Assembly (NCBI GenBank): GCA_964030785.1
Contig: OZ034972.1
Span: forward strand, 52,880,538-52,944,537
Source of the DNA: Siderastrea siderea
Lineage: Eukaryota; Cnidaria; Anthozoa; Scleractinia; Rhizangiidae
Direction of reading: 5' to 3'
DNA length: 64,000 nt
Of this stretch, positions 34,948 through 46,000 are shown in pieces (position 1 is the stretch's first letter; the number at the start of each line of letters is the position of its first letter). Under the pieces are notes generated by a model, which searched no databases, was not told the DNA's origin, and worked only from the letters and a program-made list of their open reading frames with translations. Made by a program: the position numbers and the translations under genes.

Positions 34948-35361
34948 AAGAGAATGCTCGTTGTCTAATTAAAAGCGCGAACACAATACAAGCCTATGCG
35001 CGTCAACATATTTCATTTTGCGTTTTTATAGTTTCAAATAATCTGACCAGACTCTTAGCCTACATTTGAAAGGATCTACAGCTTATTACCTTTTGATACA
35101 AATTCCTCGAATGTTGTACATTCTATACCTTAAAGCTGGGGTGCATGCCCAACGGGGGAGGGGGAGCTTCTTTTCGTGTAAAATGCCCTGTCATGTGGAG
35201 CTAAGTCAGATTTCCGGGGAATTGCCCGAGGGGGATGATCGCGTTTGGGATTGACTGATACATAACAAATGCCTTGTAGAGTTATAAATTTTTCAGTGGA
35301 ACACCAGACTAGCGCAAAGATCAAGTTTGTAGGTAAAGCTCGTAGGCAGAATGACCACATT

Positions 35362-35846
35362 ATGCATCAGTCATTTCCAGCAGTGCCCATCCCTCCCCGG
35401 GCCGACGCCCGGGCATTAGGATTTTTGGAAGACAAACGGGCAAATGCCCCACGGCGGGGACAAAAACACTGTTCAAATGCCCCGCGGTACAGGGTAAAAA
35501 AATAAGTTGATTTCTTAGTTTCGGGGGGTTACCTTCGTTCTAATCAAAGCTAAATCAGGCCAAACTAAGTCTTAAATAAGTCTTATTCTCTGTATTGCTC
35601 CAATAACCATTTGTTTTGCGTATCTACCGTCTCATTTTGTCCTTCTTAGACAAAGTTAATCACAAATTTTTCGTCCTTGCCCAATAAACTTATCACTGAA
35701 CGCAGGTGACAGTGCCGTTACGTGAAAATCACGAGACCGTCAAATGCCCCAGGGTAGACTAATGCCCGGCCCCCGGGAAGGGCAATGAGGAAAAATGCCC
35801 CACTAATGCCCGGGGGGATGGGCACTGCTGGAATTGACTGATGCAT
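35362..35846. mobile_element. 485-bp C-rich foldback element
   Basis: ATGCATCAGTCATTTCCAGC and GCTGGAATTGACTGATGCAT are near-perfect inverted ends, followed inward by agtgcccatcc and G/C-rich arms with repeated aatgcccc motifs. A similar half-element lies just upstream (about 35141-35262). Confidence 0.75.
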
Positions 35847-36507
35847 TACTACTGGACCGTTTTAACAGCTTATTAAATATTAATAATCGTATTGGAAAAG
35901 TTGCCAGTTAGTTCGCGTACAAACATTTTGCGAAGGTGAATTTGAGTGGATCACTGATCAGTACCAGCCTTTCAATGAAATTGCTTCAGTTTCGATCATT
36001 GTGCGGAGGAGGGTAATACTACTCCCCTAAAACGTGGGAGGCCACGAGTATGGTGCCGCGAAGATGTGTGTAACCGAGGAGTTATGTATGGGCGCCTGAC
36101 AAAGATCGAATTGCAATTGAGTTTGAAGAGAGGGGCCAAAATTCTCACAATTTTATGAAACAATTTGGGCTAGCTTGCATAAAAATACCGTCATTTGAAA
36201 GAGACTGAATTTCAAATTTAAAAGAGAGGCTTCAGACGTACTACTCCGAAAGAAGAAGTGTATCTGGAGGCTGCTCTTGAGGCCCCGAAGTTTCCAAAAT
36301 AGGAAAGTGTTTTCTAGTTGTATTGATCTTATTTGTATTAAATTTCGTTTTTTGTTGTCTAAAATATCACTGATGAATGCCAGCATTGAACGAAATCGAA
36401 GTGGATAGTTTCAGTTTCGTTGGGGAAATCCCCGGGCCTCGTTTCTATGCACCCTAACAAAACCAAACACCGCCTCCGATTCTTTTGAAATACTCTGTTT
36501 TTAAATC

Positions 36508-38091
36508 ATGTCTCAAGGCGATTTTGATTACAACAGGCCCATTTATAGTCTTAATTGTAGCACACAAGACCTTGTTGTAGAAGAGAATGGAACTACGGGC
36601 AGCGCAAATCATGTTGAGGATGAGACCAGAGAACGCTCATCATCCATGATCTCCATCGTATCAGTTCACCACGAAGATGTTGAAGGTTACGATGACGGTG
36701 ATAGCGATAGGGAAGCTGTTGCAATCGAAGACAACCAACCAGCAACTAACGGGGACACTATCATGAATTTGAACCTGAATGATCCCAGGTTGACTCTCTT
36801 GAGACGTTACCTGCGATTCCAGTGGTTTCCAAGAAAGGTGACATTCGGGCAGAAGGCGTTTTGGACTACTGTGCAGTTTCTCATCTTTGGCTTCCTCATC
36901 TTTTGCTACGCTTTAGATATGGGCGCCCTCGACCACAGATCCTTGGTCGAAGAGCAATGGGAAGAAAGTCAAGAAACAGTGACTGCTGCTAAGAATATCA
37001 TCTGGTCTCTGCGTTTGCTAGAGATGTACATTCTAGGGGTATTTTACTTCCGGAAGCGTCACTTGGAGAAGATGTTGGCGGAAGTGGTTCTGACCAGGCG
37101 ATACTGGAAGAAAGCTCGAAACACTATCTACAAGATAAGCTTTCTTGTATTTCTCTTTGTGTTCGTCTTGCCCGTGAGTTCGAAAGCTGTTCAGATGACG
37201 TTGACGACTCGGAAAGAGAAATCATTTGAGATCAAGCAAATCGTTTTGAATCTTTCACTTTCGATTCTGGCTCGTGTCGTTGCCCTGCCGATATACTTCG
37301 CCTTTATTCACGAGGTGTACATCATATTCAGCCAGATACGCTTTTTCAAGGAGCAGATTCAAAAGTGGCCCGACGGTATGAAGGAAGAGGCGAGAAACCG
37401 CTTTATAGATCTCAAAGTGATGATCCGAGATGCAGAAAGATCTTTCCAGCCCTTCTTAGTCACGCACCTTTTACTGCTAGTGGTCCTTCTCATCGTATCC
37501 ACATTCTCCTGCGTCGAGCGCTTTCAAAACGAGAGCCGGTACCAGCAGAAATACTCGGACCTGGTGGAGATGAGGCCAGCTGCTGCGATTCCAAATGATA
37601 TCGGAGGATTGATGTTTACTAACTTCACCAGCTTCTACCAGAAAGAGGAGGTGACCCTGTTACAGAAGCTATCAGGTGAGAACAACACCACCCAACCACC
37701 CAACCAGAAATTCATGTTGCCACCCCAGCACACCAAATATGAGACAGACGTGAATGGAATCGTGAAGATGGCGTGTGGTGCTCTGGCAGATTTCCTGGAA
37801 ATGTTAGTTCTGTACAGCCTGCCGCTAGTGTTCTTGGCCAAGTTACACAAGATCATGATAAGTCTTCAAGAAGTTGTCCAAGATCTGAAGTTCTCGGAAC
37901 AGAGGGAGAATGGATACCTGTTTCAAAACGAGCAAATCTTGTGCAAAATGCTGGCAGATCTTTCAACAGGCAGGGGTATTCAGATTCTGCGCATGAATTT
38001 GACAGGCATTAAGGCTGCTTTGTTAACACTTCTGATGCCGTTTCTAACGACAACAATTCACTTGCTGTTTTTGCATGTTCACCTCAACTAA
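36508..38091 (+). CDS. Seven-transmembrane protein, candidate gustatory-receptor-like (Grl)
   Basis: A single uninterrupted exon encodes 527 residues. After an acidic hydrophilic N-terminus (about 1-110), seven hydrophobic segments can be placed near 117-136, 163-181, 208-227, 247-274, 316-336, 424-446 and 499-523. Basic loops follow TM2 (RKRHLEKML, RRYWKKAR) and TM4, while the long TM5-TM6 loop carries N-glycosylation sequons (NES, NFT, NNT). This implies a cytoplasmic N-terminus and extracellular C-terminus, the inverted topology of insect odorant and gustatory receptors and their cnidarian Grl relatives. There is no GPCR signature such as DRY or NPxxY. TM7 is preceded by a GRGIQILRMNLTGIK stretch, in place of the usual insect motif. 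Function is inferred from topology only; an unrelated seven-pass family remains possible. Confidence 0.6.
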   Translation: MSQGDFDYNRPIYSLNCSTQDLVVEENGTTGSANHVEDETRERSSSMISIVSVHHEDVEGYDDGDSDREAVAIEDNQPATNGDTIMNLNLNDPRLTLLRRYLRFQWFPRKVTFGQKAFWTTVQFLIFGFLIFCYALDMGALDHRSLVEEQWEESQETVTAAKNIIWSLRLLEMYILGVFYFRKRHLEKMLAEVVLTRRYWKKARNTIYKISFLVFLFVFVLPVSSKAVQMTLTTRKEKSFEIKQIVLNLSLSILARVVALPIYFAFIHEVYIIFSQIRFFKEQIQKWPDGMKEEARNRFIDLKVMIRDAERSFQPFLVTHLLLLVVLLIVSTFSCVERFQNESRYQQKYSDLVEMRPAAAIPNDIGGLMFTNFTSFYQKEEVTLLQKLSGENNTTQPPNQKFMLPPQHTKYETDVNGIVKMACGALADFLEMLVLYSLPLVFLAKLHKIMISLQEVVQDLKFSEQRENGYLFQNEQILCKMLADLSTGRGIQILRMNLTGIKAALLTLLMPFLTTTIHLLFLHVHLN

Positions 38092-38382
38092 GGTTCCATG
38101 TTAGTATCCCCAAAAAGTCCATGCATAGAATTTTTAGTAATTTTTTTGTATCCTTATTTCAGTATACTGGGTGTGGTCTGCACTCATAAAAGAGAGGGGT
38201 GTTTTATCTCCAGTTCAACAAATTCATACCAAGTTCAGACCAACTTGTTGTTTTATATAGCCCAGTCTCAGTCAAAAATGGCTAAAAATCTATACCCTAC
38301 ATTTTCAGGCCATTAGCAAAACCTGTTATACTTATGTAGGCCAAACAGCTCAAAATCCATTGTCTTTGTGGTGGTACATACC

Positions 38383-38477
<95 letters not shown>
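38383..38477. repeat. (AAT)n microsatellite
   Basis: About 31 perfect AAT units lie roughly 290 bp downstream of the seven-TM gene. Confidence 0.97.
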
Positions 38478-40066
38478 TGATCAAATGTGCCTAACAAGAA
38501 AAAATACTAATTTACAAACAAAAAGTATATTAACAAGGAGAAATGACTAATATAATACTAATTTACATAATATGAAATATAATAATAATGCTAAATACTT
38601 AATAATAGTAATTTACCAATAGTCTATAGCAGGCAAATGCCTTTCTAAAAAGATATGTCTTTACTGTCCCTTAATCAATCAATAACTAGTAAAGTGTCAA
38701 AATACTTTAGCATACATGCTCATTGGGGACACAAACATAAAAAGAAGTAATTAGTATTTAAATACAAATCATATAGGTAAATACAATATGTACATTCAAA
38801 AGACAATATGTATATACAATAATATTCTAGAAAATTGCTAATAATATATCCTATAGCCTATTGTAGCCTATGTAGAAGTATCTTGTTACTAAGTAATGGA
38901 ATTTGATCACATTGACTTCGTTTGTGTATTAACATGCTTTATTTTTCTTCAAATCACCAAAAAAGTGTTAACTTATCTTATGAAAAATAGTTGTTGTAAA
39001 TAAGTAGAACCAACTTATAGTTGGAACAAAATATATAGCTTTTTGAGCAATTTGATGTCATTTCTGGAATTTCATGGAAAATCAATTCATTGTATGAAGT
39101 TAAGATTTGCTGAACGGTCATAAACATTGTCTGCACTAGAGTCAGTCCTTAAAGTGCCACTGAGACCAGAATTTTGGTATTCCATATTTTTACATTTTCG
39201 AACATAGTTTGTGGTTCGTAGTCACCATGCCAAATTTTAACTTATTACGACAACTAGAAGTCGCTTTTTTCGGACGGTTTTTGTCGAGATTTTGCGGCCG
39301 CCATTACTGGCCCTTGTTCCGGAAGCTGTCTTGCGAATGAGCGGAAGTGACGTCAGAGGCTCACCTCAAATCTAGTGCCTTCACATGGTTACTTGCCACT
39401 GGAAAGTAAATTGTCCTCGAGGAAAGATTTCTTGCCAAGTGTTTGTCTACGACTTTGAAATCTTCCTTGCTGCAGCAGTAATGACAGGTAGTACTTGTGT
39501 AACAACACAACAACAAATCCAACCAAATCCAACCACCAATAAATCCAACCACCGAGCTGGTATTTTCCTTCACTGAAGCCCCGCGAGCGGACCCGCAATG
39601 GAAAAAAGGACAATGTTCTTACTCACACACAGTGCGAATTTCAACCGGAGAGGCATTTTGATCACTTCACCGACGAGTTTTTCCAGAAGGCTGTTCATGT
39701 CGCAAGATCTCAGAGGTCGATTATTCCATTGCCCATTCCAACTATATGGAAAAAAGGACCGAAAATAAAACATAATCTGCGCGAACAAGATGTAAGGTAA
39801 CTTACCTAATCTTATAACGCAGTTGAAGTGATAGTTTGTTTCTTCTTTAACGCATCCACCATTGTGCAAAACTGATTTTCTTTTAACGTATTTTGAAATT
39901 TATTATCGTCGTGGAAAACCCTTTCAGTTCTGCCGTCTGCTAGCGCGAAGATCCTCGGCGAATGCAATCCTGACCGCCGTGATTAAGCTGATATAGTTTG
40001 TACTGCTTATCTTTTCCTTTTTTAATTCCGCGTGTGTTAATTTCAGAGCAGTAATCGCTTAGAAGC

Positions 40067-40590
40067 ATGGACATTTATTTTATAACAAACCATCCTGAAT
40101 GTGGAGAAACTTTTCTCTCTTTATTCCCTGTCGGTGAACAGTCGATTGACATTATTGTTCGGGCAGTAGCAAAACTTAGGTTAGGTAATTACAACCTAAG
40201 AATTGAAAATGGAAGACATTCCACCCCTAAACTCCCTGAGCATCTGAGAATTTGTCAATGCTGCAGCTCAAATGAAGTTGAAAACGAAGTACACTTCCTC
40301 TTATCTTGCAATAGATATGATGCAATTAGAAAATCTTTAATGGACGATATTACATGTATTAGTAAATATTCCGATTTCGATTCTTAAAATTGTATTTCTC
40401 TTAAATAGCATTGACGCTTTCACTTGTAAAAAATTAGGTTACTTCATTTACGAATTTTGCATTAAGAAATGGATCAATAGACACAGGAATTGTAAATTAA
40501 TCAATTTTGCAACTTTTTTTCTTTCTCCTTTCTATGTGCAATGGCATTTGTGATTGGAAATGCAAATAAAATGTTGTTGTTGTTGTTCGA
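40067..40590 (+). mobile_element. LINE 3' fragment (end of reverse-transcriptase protein)
   Basis: The translation contains VAKLRLGNYNLRIENGRHS, ICQCCSSNEVENEVHFLLSC and, after a stop, a readable continuation KKLGYFIYEFC. The CxxC...ENExHFLLxC pattern is the zinc-binding tail common after LINE reverse transcriptases. The fragment ends in a TGTTGTTGTTGTT simple repeat, as a LINE 3' end would. It is inserted inside the TTAA-flanked element. Confidence 0.75.
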
Positions 40591-41660
40591 GATAAAGGCT
40601 TTAATAGATCGGATCGTCGGTGCGTGGAAATTGAAGTTGGGAAAAAATATCACACGCCACAATTTGCCTAAGGGTTTAACAGTGTTATTTATTTTTGCCT
40701 GTCATAGCAATCTTAGTTAATGAACTACTAAGAAAAATGATTAAATGTCAAGTTATTATTTTTACGCGGCGAATAAGGCAAGCGAAAGCTTCGTTTCCTC
40801 GGCGGTCCGCATGTTGTTGTTGAGCAGCGGAAAATTTTCCTTGTGGCTTTTAATTTTGACTACAAATATTTAGATTCCGGTCACACAAGGCCTCCAGTTC
40901 TTGAAAAAAAAAGGTTTTGATTTATTTCACTTCTTTCGGCTCAGAAAAGAATTCTATAAAAACTGTTTAAAATATTTAGCAGCGCCAAGCACTTGTGTTT
41001 CAATGTGTTGAGTGACCACTGTACTATGATAGACACGATAAGCTGCCTGCCAACTGATTACAACAATTACGGTTTTTCAAGAAAGTTTCCCAGACTATGC
41101 CAAGAATGGTCAAAAATTTCAATGCTTTTTTTTACAATATATAATGAACATAAACAACGGCAGACAAAGTATCGCTTCTTTTATTTTCTCCCACACCAAC
41201 AGTCACATCGATCGACCCATGGTTGAGAATTCGCGAGCATCAAAGTCTAAAGTTTTCATAGGTGTTTTGTTTAAATTTCCACAGCTTAAAAGATCAATTC
41301 TTCGAATAGCCATGTCTATTTTGCTACAGGTTTACAGTGGATAAAAGTTACACAACCTATCTTGGAATGGACAACTTTATGATCGCTGGATAGCGTCTGA
41401 ACAGCTGGCTGGATCGGCGCTATCCAAGCTTTGAACAACTGAGATGAAGCGATAAATTTTATCCACCGGACAGCGACTTATCCGTTGAAAAAGAGTTATC
41501 CACTTTCTGAGCAACTGGGGCCTGAACTACAATCATTGTCTAAGCATATTTCGCTTATGTTTTGAACTCCCGCCAAATAACTCAAACAATATGGCGAGAA
41601 AAAAAACTTTAAACAGTTTGTTGACAAGATTATTAGTTGAAACCTCACATCAGTTCTTAC

Positions 41661-41783
41661 GTCGTACGGTAAGAAAAATTCTTCATTTGCCGAATGAAAC
41701 GAATCCTCAGAGGCTTCGGAAGCTAAAGACTGTTCCGAATCGTAGAAATACTCTTCGGAGGTTTCGCAGTCGACGGTAGACAT
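41661..41783 (-). CDS. Possible first exon of a degraded element-encoded protein
   Basis: An ATG at 41783 opens 41 acidic residues (MSTVDCETSEEYFYDSEQ...FFLPYD) and meets a good donor (GAC|GTAAGA) at 41661. It points away from the nearby right inverted terminus, as expected for a transposon's first coding exon. No convincing partner exons were assembled, so this is likely a remnant. Confidence 0.35.
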
Positions 41784-42316
41784 CTTCAGTCAAAACACAA
41801 GGAAATGCGACTGAGGTGAGCCTCTGACGTCAGAAGCTATTAAATTGCGCAATCACCCAGGAACACGTTTTCAGTAATGGCGGACACATTTTACGCGACT
41901 TTGGAGCTAAAAAATATTAGGATGGAAGGTTTGTTGTTCAGTTTTCTGGAGAAATATGAACAAAACGCGATATTCTGCGACAGAATTTGGCCGAAATAAA
42001 CCTACGAATTTTCGTCCCAGTGGCACTTTAAGCCATGTAATATGATTCTATGAAATTTATTGAGCAGTGTTCTCCTGTGGTGCTCTTTACTAAATTGTGA
42101 CCATTCAACTGAATGGTATATTTGAGTGTTTTTTTTCCAACTGGAAATTTGTGAAAATGGTTCAACACTCTAACATTGAATGGCTAAACACCAAAGTCAG
42201 TGGTGACATTTGTGGTCTTGGACTTCTAGCACTCTTGTTGATTTCACCAAATTATAGCTACATCCACTTGACAAGCTCAGTGCATGGTTTTCTGTTGTTT
42301 CTGGTTGGTTTAGTTA

Positions 42317-43014
42317 TGCTGTGTTTACACTTGAGCATTTACCGAGGTAAACATTTACCTGGGTCAAGTTTAACCAAACCTTGGTAAATTCGTACAGTGT
42401 TTATACCGGCTCAAATAACCCAAGTTAATCTGTCAACATTGCTGCGGTGTAACAACAAATTTGCCTGGCACCATCTGCATGTTTGGCATCATTCCATAAC
42501 ATTGTTGTAAGAACTGGGCAAGGGTAGGGATTATTGTACCCATAAAATCGCGGATACATGGAATATTCATCCTCTCGATTCCTGGTGAGAAAACACATCG
42601 AGCACAGTATCTTGCCGCAAGATAGTGTAAACTATTACAACAACACTTTCAACAGTGCCATCTTTTATATTTACCTGATGGGCTGCCCGTCGGAAGGAGA
42701 TTTATTAGGCAAATGCCTCCGTTTTCTGCCATGAGCGACCGATCAAAGCAAAGGCTTCTGGTGATAGCGCGATCTGGCCACCGTGGGAGGTGAAATATTA
42801 TGCTGCTGGAAATGGATACATCTGTCATCTTGACCTTGGTTACCATCATAAACCGTGCCTGATCACAGGGTAATTAATACCTTTACCTTGGTCAAATTTC
42901 TATTGTCTTGAGTGGCATTTACCAAGGTATCAGTTGTTGTTTACCCATGTAAAATGTTTACCTAGGTATGTCAATTCTAGTACCTCGGTAAAATGCTCTA
43001 GTCTAAACACAGCA
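42317..43014. mobile_element. 0.7-kb inverted-repeat element abutting the PORCN stop codon
   Basis: The ends TGCTGTGTTTACACTTGAGC and its imperfect partner ending ...agtctaaacacagca extend as inverted repeats for about 60-100 bp with repeated ttacc-aggta motifs. Flanks TTAGTTA (42310-42316) and TTAGTTT (43015-43021) suggest a 6-7-bp target duplication. There is no coding capacity. Confidence 0.72.
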
Positions 43015-43019
43015 TTAGT

Positions 43020-46000
43020 TTAACCAATGATTCTGCTGAGCAGAAAAGTAGCTAAAGCCACCCAGTGACTGGCAAAATCCAAATGAGCCCATTTACTAAG
43101 AGTGTGCTTCATTCCATAACCCTAATAAAATAACAAAGATAACAAGAGCATGAGAAATTCAAAGGGAATTATGTTTAAAGTACAATTTCGGACAAAACTG
43201 TTGAGACACTTGTTATTCAGTGATAAGATTAAATCTTAAACAATTCCTACATCAACAACTCTTAATCTACTCTACCCTCAAGAAAATTGAACACTGTTTT
43301 GCCACTGAAAAGAATCCTGACAAATTGTCAGACTTTTTAAACGACTCCAAGTGAGAGAAGGGGCAGAAAAAGCATTTTCAGAGATGTTGTTTGTGCATTC
43401 ATTTAGTAACAGACTAGAAATAGGAGTGCATTTTGCATTTGTCGCAACTATAGTTTTGTCCACGGTTGTAGTTACTAGATTTGGTTTTTAATTTAATAAT
43501 TCCACAGTATTTCAAGGAGCTCTGAGCATTTTAAAGATGGAACTAGAAATTTTTTTCTGTAGTTTTATCATTATTTTATATTGCCACAGATATTGTATAT
43601 AGCCATTCCTTGTTCTACATTTTTAATGAAAACAACCAAAACTTTAATTAATTTTGTTGTCTGCTTTTGTAACATGTTGATGACAATAAATAACTTCGTT
43701 ATTCTTATGATGATTTTTATATCTTTATCATAAATTTCTGTAATATTGTACCTAAAAGACCCTCAAGAGTCAATCAAGGCTGTCAGAATTTTACCAAATT
43801 TTTTTCTTGCCTTGTTTTGTCCCACATCATCAAGAAACAATTTACCTTGTAATTTTCTGGTATATAAAACATTCCTCACGCGAATTTGACAATTTGTACA
43901 GACCACTAAACAGCTAAACTGAACTCGAAGCTGCATTTAGAAAATGAGTGTATTCAACAACCTATCAACGATTTTTTTACGAATTTAAGAGAGACTTTAT
44001 TCACAGACTGTTCAAATGACTTGTCAAGGGCCACTGGATTAAGAGAGCATGAATTCATCTGTTGTCTATGTTGTATTTGTGATTAACTGCCCAGCACAAA
44101 TTCAAGGTGGAAAATAAACAATTTTTGAAAACTCTGCATTTTTGCTGTGGGCAATACCTTTAATAAAGAATATTTCATTTGGTTATTGGTGAACTTGGTT
44201 TTACATCTATCCAGTAGAGTACACATGATAATTATTTTTTAGATGCTTACAATTTGGACAAATTTCTAGTGTGATAAAATTCATGAACTTTTCAAAGATT
44301 TTGAAATTCAAGGACTTTCAGGACAAAACCATAATTTTTTAAGACTGTGTGAACCTTGCCTGTCAAAAAAATTAAGCATGATATAAGAAAGAAATCAAAT
44401 CAAAGTTTACCCTTTCTTGTACTTCAGTGTCTCCGCTAAACATTATTCCCAAATATGCCAGGTGAAATACTGAGAGAAAGCTGAAGCCAAGATTTGTAGC
44501 AATTACCCGAAAGTTGCCCTGAAAAAACAGATGGTTGTTAATCAGTATCTTGTGGGTTAGCTAATCATACTTAATATATAGACAGCTTCTGAATATGAGC
44601 CAGTGGGCTGTTACAAGGATCTCACAGGGTTTCTACCGGGTAGACTTTTTATTAAGGGCACTGATTGGCTTCCTACTTATTAGCTATTAGCTGTTACTAT
44701 ATAGACCGCCCCTGAATATAAGCAAGTGTGCTGCTATAATTAGCTCCCTTTTACAGGCTATCAGCTGTTATTACATAGACAGGCCCTGGATATGATCAAG
44801 CATGTGCTCTGATTGGCTCCAGGGACTGTGCTCTGATTGGCTCCCTACTTATATTTATCCATTGGCTATTGGCTGTTATTGTATAGACACAAAGTATATA
44901 TACAAAGTATGTTAACTACTATTTATAAATGTTTATTCCTTGCCAATTTTCCTAAGTATTTCAAAAACTATTAATTGTACGACAGTCTATCTATAATCTT
45001 AAAGGCACTGACAGTCTATCGTTACCAAAACCAGCCTGCAGTGACTGCCACGTATGGCCTACACTCTTTCAAATATTGTGCAGTGAAATTATGGAACTCA
45101 TTACTGGACAATATTAGAAGAGAATGTTCTCTAACTAGTTTTACACATCTTTTGGAAACAGTTTCTTTTCAATGAACAATGCAAAATTTTAGATAATTAT
45201 TTTAGATATTTGTAAAGTAAATAAGTTTCTTTTTTTCTTTGTTTTCACTTTTTTTTTGTTGCACGGAGATATTAGCCTTTCTGGCTACTCAAAATTTGTG
45301 TTTAAATAAAGTTCATGTATGTATGTATGTAAGTATGTATGTATGTATGTCAACAGACCCTGGATATAAGCAAGCACACACTCTGATCAATTGGCTCCCT
45401 ACTAACAGGCTATCAGCTGTTATTATATACACAGACCCTGGATTATATGAGTTAGTGTGTACTCTGGTTAGCTCACTATTAATAGGCAATTAATTAGCTT
45501 ATGTCCTCCAAGTATAATAATTTGTTAATTATTTATCTTTTATTTGTTATGCTTCAATCACCAGTCTATGAGAGACTGTAGTGTAAATTATGAATTCAAA
45601 CTAATATAAAAGAAAGAACAAATTAAACTGGCTTGAAAATAATGTGTTGTAAAGCCATCAATACAAAGATGAAGACATAATATTCAAGAAATTTATAAGG
45701 GATAATTCCTGTTCTTGAAGGTGGCTGACAAGACCTATCCAGGCTCAGAAGTCTCACCGTCCTCCTCCTCTTCATCTTTAAGGGAGGGAGAGACCATCAC
45801 ATAAATGTGGTTTTCAGGGAGGTCCACCCAAAGTTTTCAAACCAAAATCAAATTTCATCCAACATAATCCATAATTATTCTATTTCCATGACTGATGGAA
45901 ATATCATTGCATTGTTTATTAAACATTGCATTGTTTACTAAAATAACACAGTTGTTACAGTTGTTAAAAGTACTAGACTTGTAAGTGTGACCAAGCAGCG

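Larger units (their letters stand above)
32224..36507. other. LEMD3 3' region and intergenic spacer, repeat-rich
   Basis: It begins with the LEMD3 3' untranslated region, including a tandem repeat with polyadenylation hexamers (32416-32690). Diffuse AT-rich sequence and a cluster of foldback elements (34759-34947, 35362-35846) follow, with a half-element at about 35141-35262 and a poly-C run at 34503-34516. I see no further gene. Confidence 0.5.
39153..42027. mobile_element. 2.9-kb element with inverted ends flanked by TTAA
   Basis: The left end AGTGCCACTGAGACCAGAAT is the imperfect reverse complement of the right end, and subterminal sequences containing gacgtcagaggctcacctc (left) and gaggtgagcctctgacgtc (right) also pair about 200 bp in. 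Both ends abut TTAA (39149-39152 and 42028-42031), the target of piggyBac and Kolobok transposons. Inside are remnants of - strand coding sequence (an acidic first exon at 41661-41783 and a possible exon near 39610-39750) and an unrelated LINE 3' fragment (40067-40590). No intact transposase is visible. Confidence 0.78.

Noticed and set aside
38297..38497. Open frame of poly-isoleucine on the - strand
   Set aside because: Translation of the (AAT)n microsatellite.
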